Positions 9,779 through 17,751 of a DNA stretch of 64,000 nucleotides are shown piece by piece. Numbering within the stretch: position 1 is the stretch's first letter; each line of letters starts with the position of its first letter. The notes beneath the pieces were generated by a model, which saw only the letters and a list, made by a program, of their open reading frames with translations, was not told where the DNA came from and did not search any database. The DNA is from an uncultured Gammaproteobacteria bacterium (GTDB taxonomy: Bacteria; Pseudomonadota; Gammaproteobacteria; Steroidobacterales; Foliamicaceae): contig OX639965.1 in the NCBI GenBank assembly GCA_951828235.1, positions 703,191-767,190 of the forward strand, written 5' to 3'. The translations under genes were made by a program, and so were the position numbers.

Positions 9779-9881
9779 GTGAGAGCAGTGCTGTGAGAGC
9801 AGTGCTGTGAGAGCAGTGCTGTGAGAGCAGTGCTGTGAGAGCAGTGCTGTGAGAGCAGTGCTGTGAGAGCAGTGCTCTCAC
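9779..9881. repeat. 14-bp tandem repeat (7 perfect copies) closed by a hairpin
   Basis: The unit GTGAGAGCAGTGCT is repeated seven times without a mismatch from 9779 to 9876. Each unit contains AGCA-G-TGCT. The last unit runs into CTCAC, so 9863–9881 forms GTGAGAGCA-G-TGCTCTCAC, a perfect 9-bp hairpin. The array begins where the GGGACGCTGTGAG part of the neighbouring palindrome ends. It lies just past the stop of the histidine kinase and upstream of the TonB receptor. Confidence 0.9.
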
Positions 9882-9888
9882 TCCAGGT

Positions 9889-10932
9889 TCAGTCCGGCGG
9901 CTCGCCGGGAATGCGGGCGGTAATGCAGGCGCCGCTTCCCGGAGGGCTGGCCACCGCCACCGCTCCGCCGTGCGCCTCGGCGATCAGGCGGCACAGGTAC
10001 AGGCCAAGGCCATGCCGTCCGGTGCCTGCGCCGCGGGATGGATCCGCGCGGTAGAAGGCGCTTGTGACCTGCTCCAGGTGTTCCGGCTCGATGCCGGGCC
10101 CGTGGTCCTGCACGCGGATAACCGCCGCGCTGTCTTCCATGCGCAGGCTGACGTCAACCGGCTTGCCTTCCTCGGGGTTGTAGCGCAATGCATTCTCCAC
10201 CAGGTTGCGCACCAGCATTCGCAGGCGGGCGGCGTTTACGCTCAAGTGTGCGGGAGCCGGCGGCACGCTCAGCGAAACGCGGTGGCGGTCGTTGGGAAAA
10301 TCGCCGCGCATGACTTCGGCCATCAACTTGTTCAGGTTGACCCGCGAGCGCGACATCTGCCTGCCCCGCGTGTTCAGGCGCTCCCCCTCCAGCAACTCCG
10401 TGATCATGCGTTCCATGCTGGCCAGGTCGTACTCGAGATGCGCGCGCACGTCCTTGTCGTGAATGAACTCCAGCGCCAGACGGGCGCGGGTGAGCGGCGT
10501 GCGCAACTCGTGGCTCAAAGACAGCAGCAACTGCCGCTGGCCGTCCAGCATCCGCTGGACTTCGTCCGCCATGCGGTTGATGCGCTGCGAAAGCCGTCCG
10601 AGCTCGTCCTGCCTGCGAATGGGAATCCGGTAGTCAAGCTGGCCTTCGCGGATCCGCCGCGCGCCCAGGCGAATGTCCTGCAATGGGTAAAACAGTCGGC
10701 GGACCGCAAAATAGCAACCGCCGACAACAACGGCGATCATGGTATAGACATAGATGCGCAGCACGGTCATGTTTTCCTGGGGCGGGAACAGGACCGCGAG
10801 CACGGAAACGCCCGCCATCATGACGAACAGGCTGGCGACAAAGATCAGGATCAGGCGCACGGGAAGCGAACGCCAGGCTTCTAAGGGCTTGCGGGCGAGC
10901 CATTTGAGCGCACGGACGAATCGGTTTTTCAT
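9889..10932 (-). CDS. Sensor histidine kinase (OmpR-partner type)
   Basis: Inner-membrane kinase of 347 residues. Two hydrophobic helices lie at about 27–50 and 58–78, leaving a periplasmic loop of only about eight residues. A HAMP linker follows (to about 131), then the dimerisation H-box LSLSHELRTPLTRARL with phospho-acceptor H141. The ATP-binding domain has an N-box (NLVENALRYNP, N247), G1 (DHGPGIEPEH) and G2 (GRHGLGLYL). The start overlaps the response-regulator stop by 4 bp (ATGA). Such a short periplasmic loop implies the signal is sensed in the membrane or through a partner protein. I do not recognise a specific ortholog; the layout resembles CpxA/RstB-type kinases. Confidence 0.92.
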   Translation of the reverse strand: MKNRFVRALKWLARKPLEAWRSLPVRLILIFVASLFVMMAGVSVLAVLFPPQENMTVLRIYVYTMIAVVVGGCYFAVRRLFYPLQDIRLGARRIREGQLDYRIPIRRQDELGRLSQRINRMADEVQRMLDGQRQLLLSLSHELRTPLTRARLALEFIHDKDVRAHLEYDLASMERMITELLEGERLNTRGRQMSRSRVNLNKLMAEVMRGDFPNDRHRVSLSVPPAPAHLSVNAARLRMLVRNLVENALRYNPEEGKPVDVSLRMEDSAAVIRVQDHGPGIEPEHLEQVTSAFYRADPSRGAGTGRHGLGLYLCRLIAEAHGGAVAVASPPGSGACITARIPGEPPD

Positions 10933-11624
10933 GTTTCTCCCTGCCCTTTCAGAAATACATAGCCCGCGCCGCGAATCGTTCGAATGAAGCGGGGGTTGGA
11001 CGGGTCGTCGTCGAGCTTCTGGCGCAGCCGGCTGATATTGATATCGACCGAGCGCGAAAAGAAGTTCGGTTCGATGCCGCGCAATTCCGAAAGAATCTCA
11101 TCGCGCGTAAAGACGCGTCCCGGCTCTGCCGATAGCAGTTGCAGGAGATTGAATTCCATTGCCGTGAGGTCAATCAGGTCGCCGTTCAGCTGCGCTTCGC
11201 GGCGATCGAAATCCAGCCGCAGGGGACCATGCTCCGCCACTCCCGAAAGGGTGGATGAGCGCTGGACGCGCCGCAGGATGGTCTGGATCCGCGCCACCAG
11301 TTCGCGCGGCTCGAACGGCTTGGGCACGTAGTCGTCGGCGCCGACTTCCAGGCCCACTACGCGGTCGGTCACGTCCCCGCGCGCGGTCAGCATGATTATG
11401 GGCACGCTGCTGGTCTTGCGGATCTCCCGGCACAGTTCGAAGCCGTCCCGCCCGGGAAGCATTACGTCCAGGATCACCAGGTCCGGATCGAAGGCCGCCA
11501 TGTTCTTCAGCCCGCTGTCGCCTTCGAGGGCCGATTCCAGTTCAAGATCGAAGCGGCTGAAATACGCCCGCAGCAGCATGGCGAGCTTGGCGTCATCGTC
11601 GATCAGGAATATCCGGGCGGTCAT
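10929..11624 (-). CDS. OmpR-family response regulator
   Basis: DNA-binding response regulator of 231 residues. The receiver domain has the acidic pocket D9-D10-D11, phospho-acceptor D53 (ILDVMLPGRDG), T80 and K102 (YVPKPF). The winged-helix output domain spans about 128–227 and includes FTRDEILSEL, RSVDINISRLRQKLDDD and IRTIRGAGYVF. This regulator type usually binds direct repeats about 10 bp apart, and three GTTAC repeats at exactly 10-bp spacing lie 54 bp upstream of its own start. Autoregulation and control of the divergent small gene are therefore likely (inference). Confidence 0.94.
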   Translation of the reverse strand: MTARIFLIDDDAKLAMLLRAYFSRFDLELESALEGDSGLKNMAAFDPDLVILDVMLPGRDGFELCREIRKTSSVPIIMLTARGDVTDRVVGLEVGADDYVPKPFEPRELVARIQTILRRVQRSSTLSGVAEHGPLRLDFDRREAQLNGDLIDLTAMEFNLLQLLSAEPGRVFTRDEILSELRGIEPNFFSRSVDINISRLRQKLDDDPSNPRFIRTIRGAGYVFLKGQGET

Positions 11625-11677
11625 GCCTCAGTGATTTTATGGGCGCTTTCGCCGTTTTGGACGGAAAAAGAAACCGC

Positions 11678-11702
11678 GTTACAAAATGTTACGAATCGTT
11701 AC
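11678..11702. promoter_or_regulatory. Triple GTTAC direct repeat, candidate operator
   Basis: GTTAC occurs at 11678, 11688 and 11698, exactly one helical turn apart, between the response regulator (minus) and a small plus-strand ORF at 11780. This geometry fits OmpR-family dimers; CpxR and RstA boxes are built from comparable repeats. Confidence 0.55.
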
Positions 11703-11779
11703 CGTGGTGAGAAGAAAAAAACCTCCTTCGCCCGTATCTTGTGCAGTGCATCAAGAAGAGATGCGAAGGAGAAAGAGAA

Positions 11780-11896
11780 ATGACACTGATTTCAAGAAAT
11801 GGCGCTGGAAGCCTGGGCGTCATCGGTGAGGCCGTATTGTTCGCGGTCGCCTTTGTAAGCCCGCTTGCCGCCTTCTCGTCCATCCTGGGCGCGTAG
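11780..11896 (+). CDS. Predicted 38-residue membrane peptide
   Basis: ATG at 11780 is preceded by GAAGGAGAAAGAGAA, a strong ribosome site at good spacing. The peptide begins MTLISRNGAGSLGVIGEAV and contains one hydrophobic stretch (about residues 13–36, VIGEAVLFAVAFVSPLAAF) that could span the membrane. It ends at TAG 11896. I do not recognise the family. It is divergent from the two-component operon and shares the triple-GTTAC region, so it may be a target of the regulator or an effector of the kinase. Evidence that it is translated is limited to the ribosome site and composition. Confidence 0.5.
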   Translation: MTLISRNGAGSLGVIGEAVLFAVAFVSPLAAFSSILGA

Positions 11897-11973
11897 ACCA
11901 GCCTGAATAGCAGCGGCGCCTTGATCCCGGATCTCCCCTCCCAAGAGACCTCCCCCCAATCCCGGGAACAAGG

Positions 11974-12552
11974 TCAGGTCGCCCCCGGTTCCTTCCTCCC
12001 TCCGGGGGCGGCCCCGCCGCCCTCTAAAGCACCTCCCAATTCCACCAGCAGCGGCGTCGCCGCCGCATAGAACAAACCCACGGTCACGTAGAAAGCGACC
12101 TCGGCGCCCGAGCCGGCCCCGAGGGCGATTCCCGTGTAATACGCAAGCGGCCCCCCGGATGCTCCGAGAACCGCGGCCAGCAATCTTCTGCCCCGCAGCC
12201 AGGCCAGCCCGTCGATGCTCATCAGCGAAAACGCGCCCCACAAGGCAAGAATCCAGGCAGGGGCAATGAACGGATAAGGCCAGCCGGGCGCATAGCCGAC
12301 CCAGCCCGCCCGCACCACGACGGTCTCCATGACCAGGCCCATTGCGAGGCCGCTCGCAAGGACCAGCAGTTCCCTTTTGCGGTTGTTCGAGAAGATCAGC
12401 TGCATTCCGGCAAAGGCCAGCAGCACCGCGGGGCCCAGCCACACCCTGCCGGACGCGGCGCCCAGCACGGTGCTCAGCCAAACCACCTTGAATCCCGCGA
12501 CGCCCCTCACGACAGTCAACAGGCGGCGCCATTGAGGAAGGCGCGTGATCAT
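11974..12552 (-). CDS. DUF2878 family membrane protein
   Basis: Inner-membrane protein of 192 residues with about five or six hydrophobic segments. FKVVWLSTVLGA near the N-terminus and PYPFIAPAWILALWGAFS in the middle match the DUF2878 pattern. The function of the family is unknown. The C-terminal 20 residues are Gly/Pro/Glu-rich and probably disordered. Its start overlaps the GNAT stop by 4 bp, making it the last gene of a Nudix–MBL–GNAT–DUF2878 operon. Confidence 0.72.
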   Translation of the reverse strand: MITRLPQWRRLLTVVRGVAGFKVVWLSTVLGAASGRVWLGPAVLLAFAGMQLIFSNNRKRELLVLASGLAMGLVMETVVVRAGWVGYAPGWPYPFIAPAWILALWGAFSLMSIDGLAWLRGRRLLAAVLGASGGPLAYYTGIALGAGSGAEVAFYVTVGLFYAAATPLLVELGGALEGGGAAPGGRKEPGAT

Positions 12553-13001
12553 TCCGCATGCTCCATCACGTCGTACCCGCAGTGGTCGAACCCCAGGGCC
12601 CGATAGGCGGCGATAGCCCGGCTGTTGCCACGCTCGACATAGAGGCGCACCCGGCAGCCCGCCTCGCGGGCGTCGTCAAGCACGTGTTCGCACAGCAATC
12701 GGAACACGCCGCGGCCCCGGTGTTCCGGCGCCGTGTATACGCTCTGCAACCACCACATCATGCAGTTGCGCCAATCGCTCCACTCGGTGGTGATCATCAA
12801 TTGCCCCAGACGTTCTCCCTCGGCGGAAACGGCCACAAGATAGCGGCCGAGGGCGGGGTCGGAGAACATTCGCCGCACGCCGGCCTCGACCGTGGGCGCG
12901 TCAAGGCGCAACCCTTCGGATTCCTCGGCCAGCGCAATATTGAACCGGACGATTGTCGGGGTGTCCGCGGAACGGGCCGGACGGATGATCAGCTCGCTCA
13001 T
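12549..13001 (-). CDS. GNAT family N-acetyltransferase
   Basis: Small acetyltransferase of 150 residues, about the size of a single GNAT domain. The acetyl-CoA pyrophosphate loop is seen in APEHRGRGVFRLL (R/Q-x-x-G-x-G/A type), and the C-terminal motif is NSRAIAAYRALGF. The substrate is unknown. It overlaps both neighbours by 4 bp (ATGA), so translation is coupled within the operon. Confidence 0.88.
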   Translation of the reverse strand: MSELIIRPARSADTPTIVRFNIALAEESEGLRLDAPTVEAGVRRMFSDPALGRYLVAVSAEGERLGQLMITTEWSDWRNCMMWWLQSVYTAPEHRGRGVFRLLCEHVLDDAREAGCRVRLYVERGNSRAIAAYRALGFDHCGYDVMEHAE

Positions 13002-13855
13002 GGCGACACACCCGCCGCAAGGCGCCAGGAACCAGACTCGCTCACGGCCAGGCCGTCCCGTTCGAGCTTCAGAAGGTGGGCCTCAAGGGATAGAGCCGCC
13101 ACCGGATGCAGGCGGCCGGGCACATCGTCATACACCCTGGGAAGGATAGCCTCAAGCGTGGCCGGACCCAGCGCATCCATGGCCAAGACCACCTTGCTCT
13201 CCCGCCGCTCGCGATGCGCAATCAGTCCCCTGACTTCCTCCCCTGGGCGATCGATCCAATGGCCATGCCCCGGGGCCATGGCGCGAACAGGCAGGTCGAG
13301 CAGCCGGCCAAGCGAGACCATGTAGGCGCTCATGTCGCCGTCGGGCGGCGCAATGACAACGGTCGAGCCCTGCATGATGTGATCGCCGGTGAACAGCACT
13401 TCCTGCGGCGGGTGCCACCAGCAGACGTGGTTGGATGCATGGCCGGGCGTATGTACGGCCGTCAGGGAAAACCCGCCCAGGTTGAACTCCTGACCGTCCT
13501 TCGGCTGCACCGCCGGGCTAAACGACTGGTCCTGGCGTTCTCCCGGCGGCGGCGGCGGCCCGATCAGTGAAGCGCCGGTAAGCTCCGCCAGAATCGCGGC
13601 GCCCGGCGAGTGGTCGGGGTGGGTGTGGGTGACCAGTATCCAGCGCACCTCTCCGGGGGCCTTGTTCCGGATGTTTTCGATGTGTTCGGGCGAGGCGGGT
13701 CCCGGGTCCAGGACCGCAACCTCGTCTTCGCCCAGAATCCAGGTGTTGGTGCCCGGCCCGGTCATTGTCCCGGCATTGAACGCGGTCAGGCGTCGGATCG
13801 ACGGCGCAAGTCGCACCAATTCCCCGGGCCTGATGGCGTCGGCCGGCATTCGCAT
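12998..13855 (-). CDS. MBL-fold metallohydrolase, LACTB2-like
   Basis: Metallo-beta-lactamase-fold hydrolase of 285 residues. I chose ATG 13855 (MRMPADAIRPGELVRLAPSI) because GAGGA lies just upstream, 8 bp after the Nudix stop; the longer open frame upstream runs antisense-like through the Nudix gene. The metal motif is THTHPDHSPGA (HxHxDH), with later ligands in HTPGHASNH, FTGDHIMQG and APGHGHWI. A C-terminal winged-helix-like tail (about 220–285) matches LACTB2/YcbL-like proteins. LACTB2 relatives cleave RNA or thioesters; the substrate here is not predictable. Confidence 0.87.
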   Translation of the reverse strand: MRMPADAIRPGELVRLAPSIRRLTAFNAGTMTGPGTNTWILGEDEVAVLDPGPASPEHIENIRNKAPGEVRWILVTHTHPDHSPGAAILAELTGASLIGPPPPPGERQDQSFSPAVQPKDGQEFNLGGFSLTAVHTPGHASNHVCWWHPPQEVLFTGDHIMQGSTVVIAPPDGDMSAYMVSLGRLLDLPVRAMAPGHGHWIDRPGEEVRGLIAHRERRESKVVLAMDALGPATLEAILPRVYDDVPGRLHPVAALSLEAHLLKLERDGLAVSESGSWRLAAGVSP

Positions 13856-13863
13856 GCGTCCTC

Positions 13864-14754
13864 TTACGCGCAGCCGGCGCGGCCCGGGGCAGGAACCTGC
13901 AAGGCGGGTGCGGAAAAGTCCACTCCAGCACCGGATTGCGAATTCCCTGGCGCAGAAGGGTAATGCCCCATGTTGAACGGTCCGAGCACTTCGCCCGTGG
14001 GAAGGCAGGACATCAGTTTTCCGTTTATGCGGCGCACTTCCGGGCGGGTAACCGGGACAGAACGGCAGCCTGCGTCGGCGGCCCAGTTCATCGTATTTTC
14101 GATGCTCCCCATGTCGCGCAGTATTCGCAAGAAATACCGGGTCGGATGAGCAAGAGGAATGTCCTGCTTCAGCGCCCTGTCCGGCTTGAACCACCTCGCA
14201 CGCAAGACCTCCCTGCCGTCTGCCTTCGCTTTCAGTCCGGCCGGCGACTCCGCCACGAAAAAACGCGTGGAGAAGCGCCGCGGCGCGGCATTGGGCGTAA
14301 TCCAGTGAGACACGTAGTGCAGGCGCCTGACCGGGAGTTTCCAGTTCCCCCGCCGGCACAATTCGCCGAAACCGACCCTGCCCTCAATCAGAGCCTTGCG
14401 TTGTGCGAGCGTTGCGCGGCGCGCCTGCCCGCAGCCGTTCACCGCGATCAACAGGCCGGACTCCTCGAAAGTCTCGCGGATGGCAGCCACCCAGTAGGCC
14501 AGTCCGTCCACGGGAAGCGCGAGCAATCGGCTGGCGCAATTGTCCCTGAGTCCCAGGCAGCGGCGGTAGAGCCGCGAATCGCGGTCCTGCTCATCGAGCA
14601 CGCCCCCGGGGAAAACCCACGCGCCGCCGAAAGCGGCCCCCCGTATACGCCTGAGCATCAGCACCTCCAGCCCGCCGCGGCTCCGGCGAAGCAGCATGAG
14701 CGTGGTGGAAGGCAGGGGAGCGCGGGGGGGCGAGGACAGGTTCGCAGCGGGCAT
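13864..14754 (-). CDS. Nudix hydrolase, NUDT19-like
   Basis: Nucleoside-diphosphate-linked-moiety hydrolase of 296 residues. The Nudix box is split: the first Gly block is FPGGVLDEQD (about 48–57) and the REXXEE core is R93-ETFEESG, with an insertion of about 35 residues between them. That long insertion is typical of the NUDT19 (CoA diphosphatase) subgroup, as is the total length. It is the first gene of the operon with MBL, GNAT and DUF2878, and is divergent from the SDR at 14806. CoA or acyl-CoA as substrate is a family-level expectation, not proven here. Confidence 0.82.
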   Translation of the reverse strand: MPAANLSSPPRAPLPSTTLMLLRRSRGGLEVLMLRRIRGAAFGGAWVFPGGVLDEQDRDSRLYRRCLGLRDNCASRLLALPVDGLAYWVAAIRETFEESGLLIAVNGCGQARRATLAQRKALIEGRVGFGELCRRGNWKLPVRRLHYVSHWITPNAAPRRFSTRFFVAESPAGLKAKADGREVLRARWFKPDRALKQDIPLAHPTRYFLRILRDMGSIENTMNWAADAGCRSVPVTRPEVRRINGKLMSCLPTGEVLGPFNMGHYPSAPGNSQSGAGVDFSAPALQVPAPGRAGCA

Positions 14755-14805
14755 GGCGACAAGATGCTAGCATCACGCCTCTTTGCGGCGGGTGAGGGAA
14801 ACGAG

Positions 14806-15564
14806 ATGCGATTTGACGAGCGGTCGGTAGTCATTACCGGAGCGGCCGGCGGGCTTGGACAGGCCTACGCGGTGGAATTCGCCCGCCTGGGCGCCCGCCT
14901 GATGCTTTGCGATCTCAAGGATTGCGACGAAAGCGAAGCGCTTGCTCGCGAACAGGGCGCGGACGTGCTGACCGCAAGAGTGGACGTGACCTCGCTTTCC
15001 GACCTTCAGGCCATGGCTGCCCGCACCGCCGACGCCTACGGCCGGATCGACGTGCTGGTGAACAACGCTGGCTGGTGGGGCAACCTGGAGCTCACGCGGT
15101 TTGACGAAGTCGAGGAAGAGCTGTGGGACGCCACCATGGCGGTGAACGTGAAGGGCGTGTGGCTGGCCAGCCGCGCGGCGGCGCAGCACATGAAATCCGG
15201 CGATGGCGGCTCCATCGTCAACATCGCCTCGCTGGCCGCGACATACGGGATGGCCAACGTCATCCACTACACCACTTCCAAGGCCGCGGTAATCGGACTT
15301 ACCAGGGGCCTGGCGAGGGAAATGGGACGCTACAACGTGCGCGTGAACGCCGTCGCGCCCAATATCGTATCGACCGAGGCATCGGCGGAGTTCTTCGGCG
15401 ACAAATACGACAGGGCAATCGGCGCGACGACCTCGCAGCAGGCGATCAGGCGGCCGCTGGACAGTTCGGACGTGGTCGGCGCCGTGCTTTGGCTGGCCAG
15501 CGACTTGAGCCGCATGACCACCGGCCAGACCGTGATGGTGGACGGCGGCGTAACCTTTCTCTAG
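14806..15564 (+). CDS. Short-chain dehydrogenase/reductase
   Basis: Cytoplasmic NAD(P)-dependent oxidoreductase of 252 residues. The start is ATG 14806 (MRFDERSVVITG), with GAGGGAAACGAG upstream. Motifs: cofactor loop TGAAGGLGQ, acidic residue after beta-2 (LCDLKD, favouring NAD), NNAGWWG, catalytic Ser in NIASLAATYG, YTTSK, and C-terminal TGQTVMVDGG. It heads the catabolic block that contains the FAD monooxygenase, Rieske pair and aldehyde dehydrogenase. Confidence 0.9.
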   Translation: MRFDERSVVITGAAGGLGQAYAVEFARLGARLMLCDLKDCDESEALAREQGADVLTARVDVTSLSDLQAMAARTADAYGRIDVLVNNAGWWGNLELTRFDEVEEELWDATMAVNVKGVWLASRAAAQHMKSGDGGSIVNIASLAATYGMANVIHYTTSKAAVIGLTRGLAREMGRYNVRVNAVAPNIVSTEASAEFFGDKYDRAIGATTSQQAIRRPLDSSDVVGAVLWLASDLSRMTTGQTVMVDGGVTFL

Positions 15565-15656
15565 CGGGCCGTGCTGGACTGAGCGCCCTCGCTCACCACT
15601 GACGAGGACACTTCCGCGGGTTTTGGCGACAACAGAAATCGAGATGCGAATACGGC

Positions 15657-16451
15657 CTAAAAGGGCTGGCGCTCGCCGTTGTAGCGGATGAATGTGCCGG
15701 AATCCTCCGGCGTAAGGTTCTCGATCACCTCGATCATGCCGCTAATGCTCTCGGACGGCTCGATAAAGCCTTTGATTCCCGCCCGCTCCACCATTTCGGC
15801 GATTTTTTCCACCTTTACCTGTCCAGGCGACAGCAGCGCGACGGTAATACCCTTGCGTTTCGAATCGGCGGCAACCCCAACCATCATCATGTTCAGTGCG
15901 GCCTTGCTGGTGCGGTACCAGTAGATTCCGCCCTTGCCGCCGGAGTCACCGCCAAAGGAGCCGGCCAGCGAACTGATGGCCACGATCTTCTTCTGGTCGC
16001 TGGCCTCCACATTGTCCATGAAGGCCTCGCTCACCTTAAGCGCACCCAAAGCGTTGGTGCGGAAAAAGTGCACCGCCATGTCATAGTCCAGCGTGCCCAG
16101 GGTCTGCGGCCTCGGCTTGGTGAAATCGCCGGTGATGCCGGCGTTGTTGATGAGCACGTCGATCGGCATGCCGGCCAGCTTTTCCACCAGCGCGTCGATA
16201 CTGGCGTGGTCGGTCACATCCAGCTTTTCCGCGCGCACGCCGGAATGCTGCTCTTCGAGCGCCGCAAGGGTGTCCGGCGTCGATTCGCGGCGGTGGGTGG
16301 CGATCACGGTCCATCCCCGTTCCGCGTATTGCTTGGCGAATTCCAGTCCGATACCGCTGTTGGAACCGGTAATGAGCACTGTTTGCGCCTGCGCGGCGGA
16401 CATCAGTACGAACGAGGCCAGCAGGCCGGCAGCGATTGTGGCGTTGCGCAT
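15657..16451 (-). CDS. SDR-family oxidoreductase with N-terminal signal peptide
   Basis: SDR-fold protein of 264 residues from ATG 16451 (MRNATIAAGLLASFVLM), with GGGAA upstream. A Sec-type signal (about residues 1–23, ending SAAQA) runs directly into the Rossmann start TVLITGSNSGIGLEFA. Catalytic motifs are intact: NNAG, SSLAGSFG and YRTSK. An NAD(P) enzyme in the periplasm is unexpected, so either the hydrophobic N-terminus is an uncleaved anchor with the enzyme on the cytoplasmic side, or the protein is exported and uses a different cofactor source. Starting further 5' (MLAGYNAW) would bury the signal but has no ribosome site. Confidence 0.8.
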   Translation of the reverse strand: MRNATIAAGLLASFVLMSAAQAQTVLITGSNSGIGLEFAKQYAERGWTVIATHRRESTPDTLAALEEQHSGVRAEKLDVTDHASIDALVEKLAGMPIDVLINNAGITGDFTKPRPQTLGTLDYDMAVHFFRTNALGALKVSEAFMDNVEASDQKKIVAISSLAGSFGGDSGGKGGIYWYRTSKAALNMMMVGVAADSKRKGITVALLSPGQVKVEKIAEMVERAGIKGFIEPSESISGMIEVIENLTPEDSGTFIRYNGERQPF

Positions 16452-16550
16452 AGGTAATTCCCGCAGAACATCAGGCCACGCATTGTATCCGGCGAGCAAT
16501 GCGCCTCATGAACATCGCTAGACATCGATAGGGGCATACAATTCCGCCGA

Positions 16551-17720
16551 ATGAGTGAGCAGCCTGTCATGTTGATCGGCGCCGGGATCGGCGGCCTGAG
16601 TTGCGCGCTGGGACTGCAGCGCGCCGGCGTCGCCGTAAAAGTGTATGAGCAGGCGCCGGAACTGGGCGAGGTCGGAGCGGGGCTTACGCTGAGCCCGAAC
16701 GGCTCGAAGGCGCTGATGGGCCTGGGCCTTGAGAGGGAACTGGAGGAGCTGGCGGACCCTCCCTCGTACCAGGCGGTGCACCATTATCGGACGGGCCGCA
16801 TTCTGGTGCGGCGGGAGCGCGGCGAATTGACGCTTCAGCAGTACGGCGCGCCGTACTGCCAGATCCACAGGGCGGACCTGCACGACATGCTCGCCGACGC
16901 CGTGCGGGCGAACGATCCCGATTGCATTGCCCTGGGCCACGAATTCGAGCGTTTTACCCAGCATTCCGGGGGCGTCACCGCCTGGTTCACCAACGGCAAC
17001 AGCGCTTCCGGCCGGGCCCTGGTCGGCTGCGACGGCGTGAAATCGCCCGTTCGCTCGCAGATGCACGAGCAGGAATCGCCGAAGTTCACCCGTTACGTAG
17101 CCTGGCGGGGTCTGGCGCCCGCCGCCAAGGTGCCGGCGGAAGCGGTGGACCCTCCCTCAGGCACTTATATCGGACCGGGGCATCTATTCGTGCGCTACCT
17201 GATCCGTGGCGGCGAAACGGTGAACTACGTCGCCTTCGTGGAACGGGACGACTGGCAGGTGGAGAGCTGGTCGCAACGATCGACGGTACGGGAAGTGCTG
17301 GACGAGTTTTCGGAATTCCACGACCTGGTGCGGGCAATCATCGGGGCCACTCCGCCTGAACTCTGCTACAAGTGGGGCCTGTTTTCCCGGCGGCCGCTGG
17401 AAAGCTGGAGCGTGGGGCGGATTTCGCTGTTGGGGGACGCTGCGCATCCCACCCTGCCCTTCATGGGGCAGGGTGCGGTAATGGCGATTGAAGACGGAGT
17501 CGTGCTGGCGCGATGCATGGCGGAATCCGGCAGTGTTGCCGAAGCGTTTCAGCGCTACGAGGCCGCCCGTGTGGAGCGCACCACGCTGGTGATGCTGGAG
17601 TCCGCGGAAATCATTCACCGGTTCTTTGCCCCGGACACGGATCGCTTTGCCGAGCGCAATAATCGCAATGAAGAATCGCTGGGCCTGTTCCACTACGACG
17701 CCTGGCAGGTTCCGGTATAA
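16551..17720 (+). CDS. FAD-dependent aromatic monooxygenase, salicylate-hydroxylase-like
   Basis: Group A flavoprotein monooxygenase of 389 residues. The ADP-binding fingerprint is LIGAGIGGLSCALGLQRAG (8–26), followed by GAGLTLSPNGSKAL as in salicylate and 3-hydroxybenzoate hydroxylases. The DG motif is GCDGVKSPVR and the second FAD motif is GDAAHPTLPFMGQGA. It should hydroxylate an aromatic acid using NAD(P)H and oxygen. It ends 31 bp before the first of the two Rieske genes on the same strand, supporting a shared oxidative pathway. Confidence 0.87.
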   Translation: MSEQPVMLIGAGIGGLSCALGLQRAGVAVKVYEQAPELGEVGAGLTLSPNGSKALMGLGLERELEELADPPSYQAVHHYRTGRILVRRERGELTLQQYGAPYCQIHRADLHDMLADAVRANDPDCIALGHEFERFTQHSGGVTAWFTNGNSASGRALVGCDGVKSPVRSQMHEQESPKFTRYVAWRGLAPAAKVPAEAVDPPSGTYIGPGHLFVRYLIRGGETVNYVAFVERDDWQVESWSQRSTVREVLDEFSEFHDLVRAIIGATPPELCYKWGLFSRRPLESWSVGRISLLGDAAHPTLPFMGQGAVMAIEDGVVLARCMAESGSVAEAFQRYEAARVERTTLVMLESAEIIHRFFAPDTDRFAERNNRNEESLGLFHYDAWQVPV

Positions 17721-17751
17721 ACTAATTGCTCTGTAATCCAGGAGCAAAGCC

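Noticed and set aside
7483..9810. 775-residue plus-strand open frame
   Set aside because: It is the antisense shadow of the TonB receptor. It lacks a ribosome site and has no domain, and long antisense frames are expected at this GC content.
9779..9881. CRISPR array
   Set aside because: The 14-bp units are contiguous with no spacers, and no cas genes are present.
13936..14805. Long 5' extension of the SDR at 14806
   Set aside because: It is antisense to the Nudix gene, and the SDR cofactor motif begins right after ATG 14806.
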